NCBI GenBank assembly: GCA_963989385.1 | Contig: OZ022499.1 | Coordinates: forward strand, 102,718,786-102,782,785 | From: Ctena decussata | Lineage: Eukaryota; Mollusca; Bivalvia; Lucinida; Lucinidae | DNA length: 64,000 nucleotides | Reading direction: 5' to 3' | Shown here: in pieces, positions 10,922 through 23,900 of the stretch | Layout: the number at the start of each line of letters is the position of its first letter | Position numbering within the stretch: position 1 is the first letter of the stretch | Position numbers and translations under genes: made by a program | The notes under the pieces: generated by a model | Seen by the model: only the letters and a program-made list of their open reading frames with translations | Databases searched by the model: none | Told to the model about the DNA's origin: nothing

Positions 10922-11928
10922 TAACATTTTTTCTGTCACAGATTTCTCAGGAACCACAATAGCTAGGATTTTGAAATTTGGTACAAACGTTGGGTATGAC
11001 TAGTTGTACTGTGTAAGAGACAATCAGCCTTCTCCTGCTTATCATTCCCTTTGTTTGTCCATTTTTTCTTTCTCTCCAATTAAATTTCTGTCGGCGTCAG
11101 CGTCTGCGTCGGCGTTCGAATTGGATGTTTTGGTTAAAGTTTTTTAAAGACCTATATCTCCTTAACCCATGGATGGATTCTTTTGATACTTCAACTGTAG
11201 TTAGATATTGGTCCAAAGTTTAACAGGGTACCACCCCCATCCCACTCAGTGACCGTGATGTCAAGGTCATGGACTTAGAAAATTGGGAGTTTTTTGGACT
11301 GGATGTTTTGGTTAAAGTTTTATAAAGCCCAATATCTCCTTAACCCATGGATGGATTCCTTTGATACTTGCACTGAAGTAAGATATTGGTCTAAAGTTTT
11401 CGAAGGAACTACCCCCACCCCCCTCAGTGACCTTGATGTCAAGGTCATGGACTTAGAAAATTGTCTTTTTATTGATTGGATGTTTTGGTTAAAGTTTTTT
11501 AAAGACACATATCTCCTGAACCCATAGATGAATTCTTTTTATATTTGCACTGTAGTTAGAGCTACAGAATACTACCCCAACCCCGCTCAGTGACCTTGAT
11601 GTCAAGGTCAGGGACTTAGGAAATTTTGGTCTTTATTAAAGTTTTGTTATTGCATACTGATTCATAATGCTTTGCAGAGATTTAGTTTATACTTGAACTG
11701 ATGTTAGACACTTTTTTGAGTTTTTACAAAACACCTTATACGTACCCCACTGGATGACCTTGAAGTCAAGGTCATCGACTTAGAACTTTGTCTTAAAGAT
11801 TTCAGTTAAAGATTTATATTTACGAAGAAATAATTTCACAGTGCCTCGATGACAGACTCAGTTGATACTAATACTTGGACTGATGTGAGATAATGGTTGA
11901 TGGTACAGCTTAGCCTCCATCCCCCCCT

Positions 11929-11980
<52 letters not shown>

Positions 11981-14900
11981 GTTTTTTTTTACCTCAAGCT
12001 CATGGACTTTGAAATTTTATTTCATTTTTTTTATTTTAATTTTATCTTAAGATTTATTTCTGAGATAGCTTTTGTTTATAAATGTGTTTTTATTTTGGAC
12101 ATGCTTGCCTGAAGTTTTATGCATAGCAGTCCACACCACCATAGCGGCTTTGTGATGGGCAAGCACCAATTCAGGCGAGCTATGCTGTCAGGCGACAGCT
12201 CTTGTCTTTCTCTCCAATTAAATTTCTGTCACAGATTTCTCAGGAACCACAATAGCTAGGATTTTGAAATTTGGTACAAACGTTGGGTATGACTAGTTGT
12301 ACCGTGTAAGAGACAATCAGCCTTCTCCTGCTTATCATTCCCTTTGTTTGTCCATTTTTTTATTTCTCTCCAATTAAATTTCTGTCACAGATTTCTCAGG
12401 AACCACAATAGCTAGGATTTTGAAATATGGTACAAACGTTGGGTATGACTAATTGTACTGTGTGAGAGATAATAGGCCTTCTCCTGCTTATCATTCCCTT
12501 TGTTTGTCCATTTTTTTTCTTTCTCTCCAATTAAATTTCTGTCACAGATTTCTCAAGAACCACAATAGCTAGGATTTTGAAATTTGGTACAAACGTTGGG
12601 TATGACCAGTTGTACCGTGTAAGAGACAATCAGCCTTCTCCTGCTTATCATTCCCTTTGTTTGTCCATTTTTTCTTTCTCTCCAATTTAATTTCTGTCAC
12701 AGATTTCTCAGGAACCACAATAGCTAGGATTTTGAAGTTTGGTACAAACGTTGGGTATGACTAGTTGTACCGTGTAAGAGACAGTCAGCCTTCTCCTGCT
12801 TATCATTCCCTTTGTCCATTTTTTCTTTCTCTCCAATTAAATTTCTGTCACAGATTTCTCAGGAACCACAAAAGCTAGGATTTTGAAATTTGGTACAAAC
12901 GTTGGGTATGACTACTTGTACTGTGTAAGAAATAAAAGGCCTTCTCCTGCTTATCATTCCCTATGTCTATTTTTTCTTTCTCTCCAATTAAATTTTTGTC
13001 ACAGATTTCTCAGGAACCACAATAGCTAGGATTTTGAAATTTGGTACAAATGTTAGGTATGACTAGTTGTTCTTTGTAAGAGACAATCAGCCTTCTTCTG
13101 CTTATCATTCCCTTTGTTTGTCCATTTTTTCTTTCTCTCCAATTGAATTTCTGTCACAGATTTCTCAGGAACCACAACAGCTAGGATTTTGAAATTTTGT
13201 ACAAATGTTGGGTATTACTAGATGTACCGTGTGAGAGAGTATTGGCCTCCTTCTGCTTATCATTCCCTTTGTCATTTTTTCTTTCTCTCCAATTAAATTT
13301 CTGTCACAGATTTCTCAGGAACCACAACAGCTAGGATTTATAAGGTTGGTACAAATGTTGGGTATAACTAGATGTACAGTATAAGGGACAATTAGCTTTC
13401 TTCTGCTTATCATTCCCTTTGTTTGTCCATTTTTTCTTGCTCTCCAATTAAATTTCTATCATAGATTTCTCAGGAACAACTACACCTAGGTTTTTGAAAT
13501 TTATTACAAACATTGTATTGTGTAAGAAAACATCAGCCTCCTCCTCCTTATCATTCCCTTTGTTTGTCCATTTCTTCTTTCTCTCCTTTAAAATTAAACT
13601 TTTTCTGTCCCAAGATTTCTCAGGAACCACTACAGCTAGGATTTTGAAATTTGGTGCAAACGTTGGGTATGACTAGTTGTATGGTGTAATAGAGTATCGG
13701 CCTCCTGCTTATCATTCCCTTTGTTTGTCCATTTTTCTTTCTCTTCAGCTTATTTTTTGTCACAGTTTTCTATGTTCCTAAGAGAGCCACAGTCTTCAAT
13801 TTTTGTTTACATCTTGAGAATGGCCAAGTTTATTGTAGGAAAGAAAATCAAAATGCTAAGATTTCTTTTAGCCTTCATTTTTTCCTTTTTTCCATCTCTA
13901 TCTCCAATGGAATAAATGGTAAAATTTATGTTAAAGATTTCTCAGTTTGCTATGTGACTAGGTTTAGGTATAGGTTTAAATTGACTAGTTGACATCATCT
14001 GGATGCTGCCGCTGACTTTAGGTCAAGGTCACTGACATAGATCTTTATGTAAATTTGTGTTGAAATTTTGTGTTAAATTTGTATTTTCTTTTGATAACAT
14101 AATTTGCATGTTTCAATGGAACCATTGTGTATTTGTCTAAAGGCCTTCCACTGGATTTGTAATAGATTGTCCATTCATATGTCTGTTATTTAACATTTGC
14201 TTTAGTGTGTTTTTATTAGGCGATGGCGCTGGCCGGGGGTATACGTGAGCCTCTGCTCACATGCTCTTGTTACATTACCTTTGATGATTTTCCTCAGATG
14301 AACCTACTTCCATGAACCACAAACAGTCATGTGACGTCCCTCATACGCAGTGCCACATGTAAATAAACAACACCATTGGCCATTGTAACATTCTATTTGA
14401 TGTCAGGTCATGGTGACGGCCTTTTAACAAAAGCGGCTTACCTATTGGTTAGTGACAGGTTTTCTTTGTATATTTTATAAATGTTGCTCTTGAAAACAGA
14501 AAAAGATGCTAGACATAATTTTAAATTATTTTATATGCAGACTTATTTTGTATCATTTAAGAAATAAATTTCATTTTTCTGATGTTCATGGAAGTATGAA
14601 CACAATGGGTCATGCGTAAAGTTAACATAAAGTCCCTTTTGGCGTCACTTACCTAGCACATGACCCATTTTGTTCATACTTCCATGAACATTGGAGAAAT
14701 GAAATTTATTTCTTAAGTGAAACAAGATAAGTCTGCAGTTTGCAGTGTTAGACTGAGGCTGTAGGCAGGGTGCCTATAAGGAAAACTTTTGCTTTTTGAC
14801 AGTTTTATTGATTAACTGTCTTTATAACACTTTGAATTGCATCACCGCTCTTAGCTCTGTACAGGTGTCCCCAGCTTAATACCAGTAACCTTTGCTCATA

Positions 14901-17900
14901 CCACTATGGTGTAGGTCAATTGAGCCACGACATGACAAAACCAACAAAGTGACATGTGCACCCAGCAAGGACTCAGAGCAGCCTGGGCATCTGCCTAGTC
15001 TGATCAGAGTCACCCTATCCTTATGGAGCTAGCTTAGACCCTTTGCCACCCTTTAAGTGCACAGCGAAGACTCTGATCAGACTGGGCAAATGTCCAGGCT
15101 GATCTGAGTCTTTGCTGGGCACACATGCCACTTTGTTGGTTTTCTCATGTTCCGGCTCAATTTATAAATACCTGTATGTAACCAGCCATCTTCATCAATC
15201 ATGTCTCTGGTAGCTTTATCATTATTTAGGTAGCCTTTCATCACCTGTGGTCCTCGGATACAAATCTCTCCTGTTTCTCCTCGAGCTAATGCTTCTCCTG
15301 TCTCCGGATTCACAACCTGAATAATTCAAGATTGATTATATTCACCATAATAGGAAATTTGCAAATTTTAAGGAAATGAGTGCCTGGCAAAATCATTCCA
15401 CATTCCATACAAAATTTTTACTCTTAAATGATACCAATAAATGCATTTAGTACTGGAAACAAACTGATGAAATTTTGCTTCCAGCAAATGGTTGCTGACT
15501 ACTGTATATAAGGAAATGTATTTCAGAAAAAAATCCGTTCAGTCTTCTGCATGTCCAGCTATAATTTTCTGCACTTATAGAGGAACGAAAACTGTCTCAG
15601 AAAACCAGCTCTGTTATGCATTTATAAGAGCACTTATTTCAATAGGATTTAACATATCTGATGCCAAATTTAGCACACCTGAGTCAAAGGATGTCCATCA
15701 TCTGTCGACATGTTTAATATGATGTCCATCATCTGTCAACTTGTTTCATCAGCTTCTCTGACAAAATGGTTTGGCCGATAGGAACCATATTTCATAATGT
15801 AAAATAAGTGCCTGTGATTTAAAAATCTAAAGGGCATCAGCTTCCAGAATGCAAAATCAAGAGATTTTAGTTCATATAGTGAACCTTGGTGTGAAACATA
15901 CCTTTCCCTCTGTGTTAGATATGAGACGTCCTATAGAGCCAACAGTTCCTGGGACCCAGTCCAGATGGGTGACTGGGCTCGTCTCAGTTAAACCATATCC
16001 TAAACAGAAAAGTAAACTTGTGTCACTGATATTTGTGCTTAAGTTGAACTTTTTTTTTCTGATTATTAATATGTAATAATTCCACGATAAATTGAACGAG
16101 AGTTCAGACATGTTTTACAGCTTGGAATATAGGCTAAAAATGTTAGCAACAGTCATGTTTTAAGCACAAAGTTTGCTATCAAAAAATATATAGATTAATA
16201 AATAAAAATAGAATTAAGTCAGATGAATTGTACTTTTAAAATTTGTAAACTTGTGCAGTTCTGGGTTCGGGTTATAAAACTTGAGAATAATCTCAAAACA
16301 AAGCACACTGATTGGCTGCTTCCGAGCATATGCTGGGAAGCAGCCAGTCAGTGTGCTTTATTTTGTGTTTGAGAATGTACTCAAGTTTTATAATCTCGGG
16401 GCCTGGAACTGAAAGTACATGTACTTGTACTCTGACACTGTTTACCTTGATATATTGGCAGTTTAACTTTATCCATAAACTCGTAAGTTAAACTTTCTCC
16501 TAGTGGTGCTGCCGCAGATAAAACTTCCTGGATACTTGACAGGTCATAGTTGGCTACCATAGGATGTCTTGCCAGGAACAGAACAATTGGAGGTACTATC
16601 ATTACTTTTGTTATCTGGAGGGTTAAGAAAACAAAGTTGAAACATAGCCACTGACTGCTGCAGGACTCTAGATAATTTACTGATTATAATTCTGATGTTT
16701 TTTCTGTTGATTTACCATAAAATCTTATGTTGTTCACCTGGATTTAATACAACTGCTGAAATGAGGCTGTTTGGTCAGTCTTACATATTCTGCATTGCCA
16801 CAATGCAGTCTACAGGCAGACATCATTTATGTTCAAAATACAAGCAGAGAACTAATGGTACAGATTAGCCTGGCATTTCTGAGGAACAGACTGCTAGGCT
16901 TGCAGGGCCATGCAGACTGATCTGACTCACTGCTGTTTGCTATATACATGTATATGCCTGAGATGCTACAAGGTTGCTTTTTTCACAACACTGTCACTGA
17001 CTGATGCACAAACTATTGTATAAATGCATATAGGCCAAGTAGCACTAAGCTAGTAATTCTAAAATCTCACTTATTTTATTAAACAGAGTTCCGCTGTACA
17101 CACCCTTTCATTATCAACCTCCCATCATTCTGAAGAAATTAATATGACTGAAATACTGATGAAAATGACAAAAAAAAAAAAATACAAGTCATTCATCAGT
17201 CCATCCATCTTAAGATCCTATTTTAAAAGCTAAAAATGGCAATGTTTTGCAAAATATGGTAGGGGAGAGTCGGGTAACTTCGGACAGCGGGTAATTTCGG
17301 ACAGTGACATTGTTTCCTTTATATGTCTGATGTTTGGAACTAAAACAAAAATGAACTGGCCAAACAGAGAAAATCCTGATGAGACGGCTCATTATGAGCC
17401 GTCTCATCTGGATTTTCACTGTTTGCAATTGTATGTCCTAATTTACCCGCCTGTCCGAAGTTACCCGACTCTCCCCTACTTTTGAAAAGTAATGTTTCAT
17501 CTCATAACAACATCGGAGCTACTAAGGCCCAGTTGTTCAAAGCATTCTTAGCTTACTGAAGTTGTTAGTGAAGGATTCCTTAAGTCTTCTAGTACACTCC
17601 AGATGACGTATTGACGTCGATGCGACGTTATTACGTACGATGTCATTTCAACATTATGTGCCTGCTGGGTTTGCACTGCAATAGCTCACATCTTTTTGGC
17701 ACAAAATGGCTGTGTTTTTCTCTACAATACATTTGAAAATATAAAGTCACATTAACTATCAACGTTACTCTGGAACCAGGGTTCAGGGTTATAAAACTTG
17801 AGAATAATCTCAAACTCAAAGCACACTGATTGGCTGCTTCCGAGCATGTGCTCGGAAGCAGCCAATCAGTGTGCTTTATTTTGAGTTTGAGAATGTACTC

Positions 17901-20900
17901 AAGTTTTATAACCTCGGGGCCAGGCCCAGGCCCAGATTGAAGTGTAAACCTACTGCATGTATGAGAATAGTCAGGAACTGAAGAAATCTGTTACCTTTTG
18001 CCGCTGTATAGCTGTAAGGAAAACCTCAGGATCAAATTTAGATATTGTTGTCATATAGGCACCATCTTGAAGAGAGCCCAGTAACACAGGAGCCATGCCA
18101 TAGATATGGTAGAATGGAAGAACTCCCAAATAATTGTCCTCTGGAGTAGTTTTCAGAGAATTTCTGTCAAAAAGATGATAATAATAGAGTATTATATTAA
18201 ACACTGATTCTAACAGAAGAGATAACTGTTTTCAAACAAATGATACCTTTCTATTAATACTGAACATAATAGAAACTGGTTTTAAAGCAGAAATGATACA
18301 AAACTGACTTGTTCGACAAGTCAGCCATCAAAAACAAAATTTTGATATTAAATGTCATACTTGTCATACTAAAAACTGACATACACCTGTGTGCTCTTAC
18401 GCCACCTGTGTGTGGCCTGAGTTTTAATTGAATAAAGTTTCTGTTCTGTTCTGTTCTGTTCTATACAAAATCAATCATCCTGCTAGTATTGAGACTGGAT
18501 TACAAGTACAGGATTTATGGACTTCAAACCTTCGGCAAGCAAAAATGCACACAGAAAATGCTCAGTCAAGCTTGTACATCCGCACAGTATTACTGATCAT
18601 GAGCAAATTAAGAACTTTTTTTTTCAATGTGCAGACATCTGTATATAATGGATATCTAAAGCTGAAAGCGGAAGATGGCTGTACAGAACTGGTTGTGGTG
18701 TGTGATTTTATCTGTTTAATACTTCATTTACCTGAACTGTAAAAGATTTGACACCACATTGTAGTGAGTCAGCATAACACCCTTTGGTAATCCGGTGGTT
18801 CCACTAGAGTAAGGTAGTAAAATAACATCCTCCTTTGGATTCAAGTCAACTGAGGATGGAAACGCCTTCCCATCATCTTTCAAAATGTCAGAGAAAAGTT
18901 GGCTGCACTCACTCCAGCCTATCACAGTAATGTCCTAAAAAGATAGAGAACAGTAAGTTCAAGTACCCTAATGTGCTGAAATATTGGGACACCTAAAAAC
19001 CATTGATTTTCCATTTGGGACAAATGGAAAATTAAATAGTTTTAGGTGTCCCAATACTTAAGCACATTAGGGGTATTTTCATTTCAACACTTTAGGATTC
19101 TTGCACTATTGGCACATAACATTACAGATGTATTTCACTTCATAGTGCCGGAAATTTTCAATTGTCAACTTGTTCAAGTAAATGAAAAAGAAAATGTTTG
19201 TGCAAATAACTTGGTGATTAATACTGAGATGCCATTAGTACACACTTTTAAAAAGTGACATGAATTCCAGTCTCCACAAAAATGCATGATAAAGCCATTA
19301 TCAGGTAATGGTCTAAAAATGTATTGGAAATAGGAACTTTTTTTGTCCGAAACATATCAAATATGTAAAGTATGGTTTAGAGCAATAAGCTGAACTATAA
19401 TCTACAGGTATTAAAGGAATAAGATGTACCTTAATTCCAGCTTCTTGAACTTTATGAATCAGAGAGGGAACTGTCACAATAGATTTGGCCCCAGAATGTT
19501 CCATATGTCTGCTGATTTCTCCTGAAAATCATGAGCAGTTACATGAGAAAGTTTTAACTCATATAAGGGACGAGTCATTTATTATCAGGTGGGGGGCCGG
19601 GTTCATTTTCAAAGGAGTCACCAAAATTTTTTCGACCCCCCCAGTCTCACCAGATTTTTTTTTCCGACCCCCCCAGATAGGTGACAAAAAAGTTTATTCC
19701 CCCCCCCATCACCACCACCATTCCAGATCCCCAGCTACCCTTCACACCCTCACCTTATTACCTTTTTATGTCAGACTGACCTCAATCAAAAGCTGTATGA
19801 AACACAAAGAACATTTTCTTACTCTGACAGGTTGATAAATCATGCAGATTAATGGTCTTTAAATTTGTCAGCATATTTTTGCACTTTCTTCTGCTTATGG
19901 CCATCTAGAAATCTGTAGCGGAATCTTCAATAAAACTGTTAATAATGGTAATGGAGAGGGGGTGTATGGGGGCGTGTGCCCCCCTGAAGCCATAATAGGT
20001 TTGCTGATAAAAAGGCAACTGTAGAGCTGATATCACAAATGCAGGCATTAAATCTAATCGAGAACAAAATCATCTCCTCGATATTATTTTATAGACAATT
20101 GTATACTGTCATACTAGCAAATCTTTTTTTGATATGATATGGGCAAAATTTTATGTAAATTTTCCATAAATGTCTTTAAATTTGAGTTTGAGTTTGCAAG
20201 AACAGAAGTAATGGGGGGTCTGGCGCCCCCCAGAAGCTGAGACATTTTTTAAAAATGAAGACTGATGGAAGAATTCTGACCCCCCAATAAGCCAAATAAA
20301 ATATATGACCCCCCCTGCTCCAAGGCTTTTTGATTTCTGACCCCCCCAGTACATCACTAAAAAAATTCCGACCTCCCCTGAATGTACCCGCCCTGCCCCC
20401 CCCCCCCCCCCCCCCCCCCCCCACCTGATAATAAATGACTCGTCCCTAACATGAAATTAGATGACTTGAAAATAATTATTTGTAAGAGAAAATCTGAAGT
20501 TTCTGTTGAAAAACATTCCGTTTATAATGTACTGAAAAATTGTCGGACATGGCAAACACTGTATGCCATGCTGCAATACCAATGGCATCACACATCTGTT
20601 ACCATAGTAACTAAACGGTTGTACTGATGTCAAATTGATGTCACTGAAACATCATTCTACCAATGTACTAAGCAGAACAGTTGGTAATTCCATAGTTGCT
20701 ATGGTTACAGATATCACTTATAATCAGAGGAGCATGGCATACACAAGCATGGCATACAGTGTATGCCATGTTCCTCTCAAATTATAAGTGAGATGCTGTG
20801 CGATTTCACTTATTTGATTCTGTGATATGTTTAATGCCAATTAGTGATATCACAAAATAGGGAATATATCACTTATTCTATTTTGTGATATATCACTTAT

Positions 20901-23900
20901 TCTATTTTGTGATATCACTAGTTTCAATTAGTGATTTTACAAAACAGGGAATTTATGCACTCATTTGGGGTGCAATTTTACTATAAATCCCCTTTTTGTG
21001 ATATCACAAAATAGCTGTGATTTAGTGATATAAACAAAATAGATTTTGTGATATTACTTTTTTGGATATCACTAATTTGATTTTGTGATACATATTTTGT
21101 GAATATCACTAATTTAGAATAAGAACAAAACAGGGATTTTATAGTAAAAAGGCATTTTATAAGATGCTACCTGAAATTCATACAATGGAAAAGTGTGATT
21201 TTTCTCAATCCTATAATTCTTTCTCAAATAATGTAATTCCCTATGTGAAGTTCTTTAGGCTCAAACCAGCTTGCGCATCCATGCAGTCTAAAAACAGCCT
21301 TTGCTGCTACGTCGTGTGTGACATGAATGGACCCTGAATAATCAACATTCACAAAATGAAGGCTGTAGCCAAACTGCACGATTTCAAGGGCTGGTTAGAA
21401 TCCACTCCGTTCGCAGACAATTTATTGGGCGTTTTATTTGATGCAATCCACAAGAGCTGTTACAAAAGAAACAGTACCTTATAAAATGTTCAAATCACCA
21501 AGACTCATATCACCTCATTTTTCACTTTACAGATAATAACTATTAAACTAGAAATGTTTTTTTGACAAAAACAGATGTCCCCCCCCCCCCCCCCCCCCCT
21601 GCGCTTTTCCAGCAGTATCATTTTCCTTAAATGCTGTCAAGTTAAGACCTCCTGTGACCTTGAAATAGGGTCAAGGTCACCAAAATTTAATCACTTCTTT
21701 TCCATCTCCCAGGGATGTATCTGTGACAGTTTTGTTCAAACCCATCCATCCATTCAGGAGATATGGTACAGACACACTCTTTGACTGCCTGTGACCTTGA
21801 AAACGAGGTCAATGTCACCAAAATCTAATCAGTTCTTTGCCATCTCCCAGTGATATACCTGTGCCAGTTTGGTCCAAATCCATCTGTCCATTCAGGAGAT
21901 ATGGTGCAGACAAGGCATTTTAGCTCGCCTGTACGAATGTACAGTAAGAGCTAATGCACTACCTCCGGCGTCGGCGTTGGCGTCGGCGGCGTTAGCAAAA
22001 TGTTAAAGTTTAACGTTAAAGTTTTTTAGGTGATGGGCAAGGCTCTGTCCCGCTGACAGGTCTTGTTCAACACTCTTTGACCTCCTGTGTCCTTGAAAAT
22101 GGGGTCAAGGTCACCAAAATCTAATCAGTTCTTTGTCATCTCCTAGTGATGTATCTATGACAGTTTGGTTCAAATCCATTCGTCCATTCAGGAGATTTGG
22201 TGCAGACAAGGCATTTTTCAACAGTTTTTGACCTCCTGTGACCTTGAAAATGGGGTCAAGGTCACCAAAATCTAATCAGTTCTTTGCCATCTCCCAGTGG
22301 TATATCTCTTCCAGTTTTGTTTAAATCCATCAATTCCTTCAGGAGATATGGTGCAGACAAGCTATTTTTCATCCTTCTTTGACCTCCTGCGTGTCCTGTG
22401 ACCTTGAAAATAAGGTCAAGGTCACCAAATCTAATCAGTCCCCCCCTCCCAGTAATGTATCTGTGCTAGTTTGGACAAAATACATGCATCCCTTCAGGAG
22501 ATAGAGTGCAGACAAGAAGCTACGCTGACGCAGACGCCGACGCCGACGGGATCCACACCAAAAACAAAATGTCCCACCCCCATGGTGGTGGGACATAAAT
22601 ATGTATTTGATTACATAGTAACATATTTAACATATTAAACCGAAGCCTACAAGGATGCTTATTTTCTACATTAAGTGATTTTTTATCAGTCAATGCAATA
22701 ACATATCAATCGGAAAAAAGTAAAGCTTTCGTTTTCATCAAAAAGTAGCAACCTGTTCAAGAATGCTTTTAACAAACATTTTCAAGTGCCAAGGCATCCA
22801 TCCATCAGTCATTCAAGTGCTATGAGATAGTTAAGTAACCACTTGTCAAACTTCTGCCCAAATCTTAAACTTACGTTTTCATAAAAAAGTACTCATGTTT
22901 AACAAACTTTTCGAAGCGCCATCGCAAAATCGGAAGTCATCTATCCATCATCCTTCATGCTAAAGTAACCGCTTGTGTCTCCTTCACCGTTCCTCTGGCT
23001 TTCTCACATGATTTTATTTATTTATTTCATTTTTTTAAATTTATTTTGTTAATACAGTGTGCTTGAAAAAGGTACCTTCTGTGTATGCTGGGTTGGCGGT
23101 TGTCAATGTCACTCCTATGGAAGCACATCCTAGCAACAGTAGGGTAAACTCGGGGTTGTTCGTTCCCAAGTAGGCTATCACATCACCCTTTTGGAAACCC
23201 TTGCGTGTCAGATAACTTCCAATACGCTTTGACAAATCTTCAAGCTCGTTGTATCTGTATGTATGACCGGTTTCGAAATCATGCTGAAAAGTGGTACAAA
23301 TTTATAGTTTCAAGTCCCAGCGGGCACACAATGTTGAATCCACATTGAATCCATTCAATGGGACAATTATTAAAACTTTAAATTTGAGCCACGGCATAAG
23401 AAAACCAGCAAAGTGGCATGTGCGCCCGGCGATGGCTCAGATCAGCCTGGGCATCCGCCGAGTCAGATCAGCGTCTTTTCTGTGCGCTTAAAAGGGTAGC
23501 TCCATGCCCACAGCGAAGACTGTGATCCGCATGGGTGGATGCCCAGGCTCAGCTGAGTCTTCGCTGGGCGCAGATGCCACTTTGCTGGTTTTGTGGTGTC
23601 GCGGCTCAAATGTTCTTTTTTTTTTTTCAAAAAAGAACAGCGTCATTTAGTTGTCTGGGAGTTCTTCCCGGGGAAGTAATTCTTATTAGCTCGCCTGTAC
23701 GAATGTACAGGAAGGGATCAAAGGCGTAACTGCCTTTACGCAAATACGCAGGTGCGTACTGAAATTTTGTCAAATTGACAAAATTTCAACACGCATCTGC
23801 ATATTTGAAGATGGTGGTGTTTGTAAATTGATCAAGATTTCAATAGTAACTGCAAGCAGACATGAATGCATAAATATCTTTTGGGCTTACTTTTTATTCT

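Larger units (their letters stand above)
10818..14271 (-). mobile_element. T1: tandem-core HINE-like element, minus orientation
   Basis: ATACCCCCGG (10821-10830) and CCGGGGGTAT (14233-14242) are inverted terminal words. In minus orientation the 5' end reads AACAAGAGCATGTGAGC, with a GTGAGCCTCTGCTCAC hairpin. The 3' end is the hairpin around CCCCC..GGGGG followed by ATAA. The core holds about eleven units of 149-158 bp, each containing CAGATTTCTCAGGAACCAC; one is at 10939 and the rest run from 12228 to about 13740. A GT microsatellite lies near the 3' end. It lies in intron 8 of the acyl-CoA synthetase gene. T2 is inserted within it. Confidence 0.7.

Noticed and set aside
10957..13630. Repeated frames of the type MVPEKS... 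across the T1 core
   Set aside because: They are translations of a tandem unit with frame-breaking length changes (149-158 bases not divisible by three), so no protein repeat is kept.
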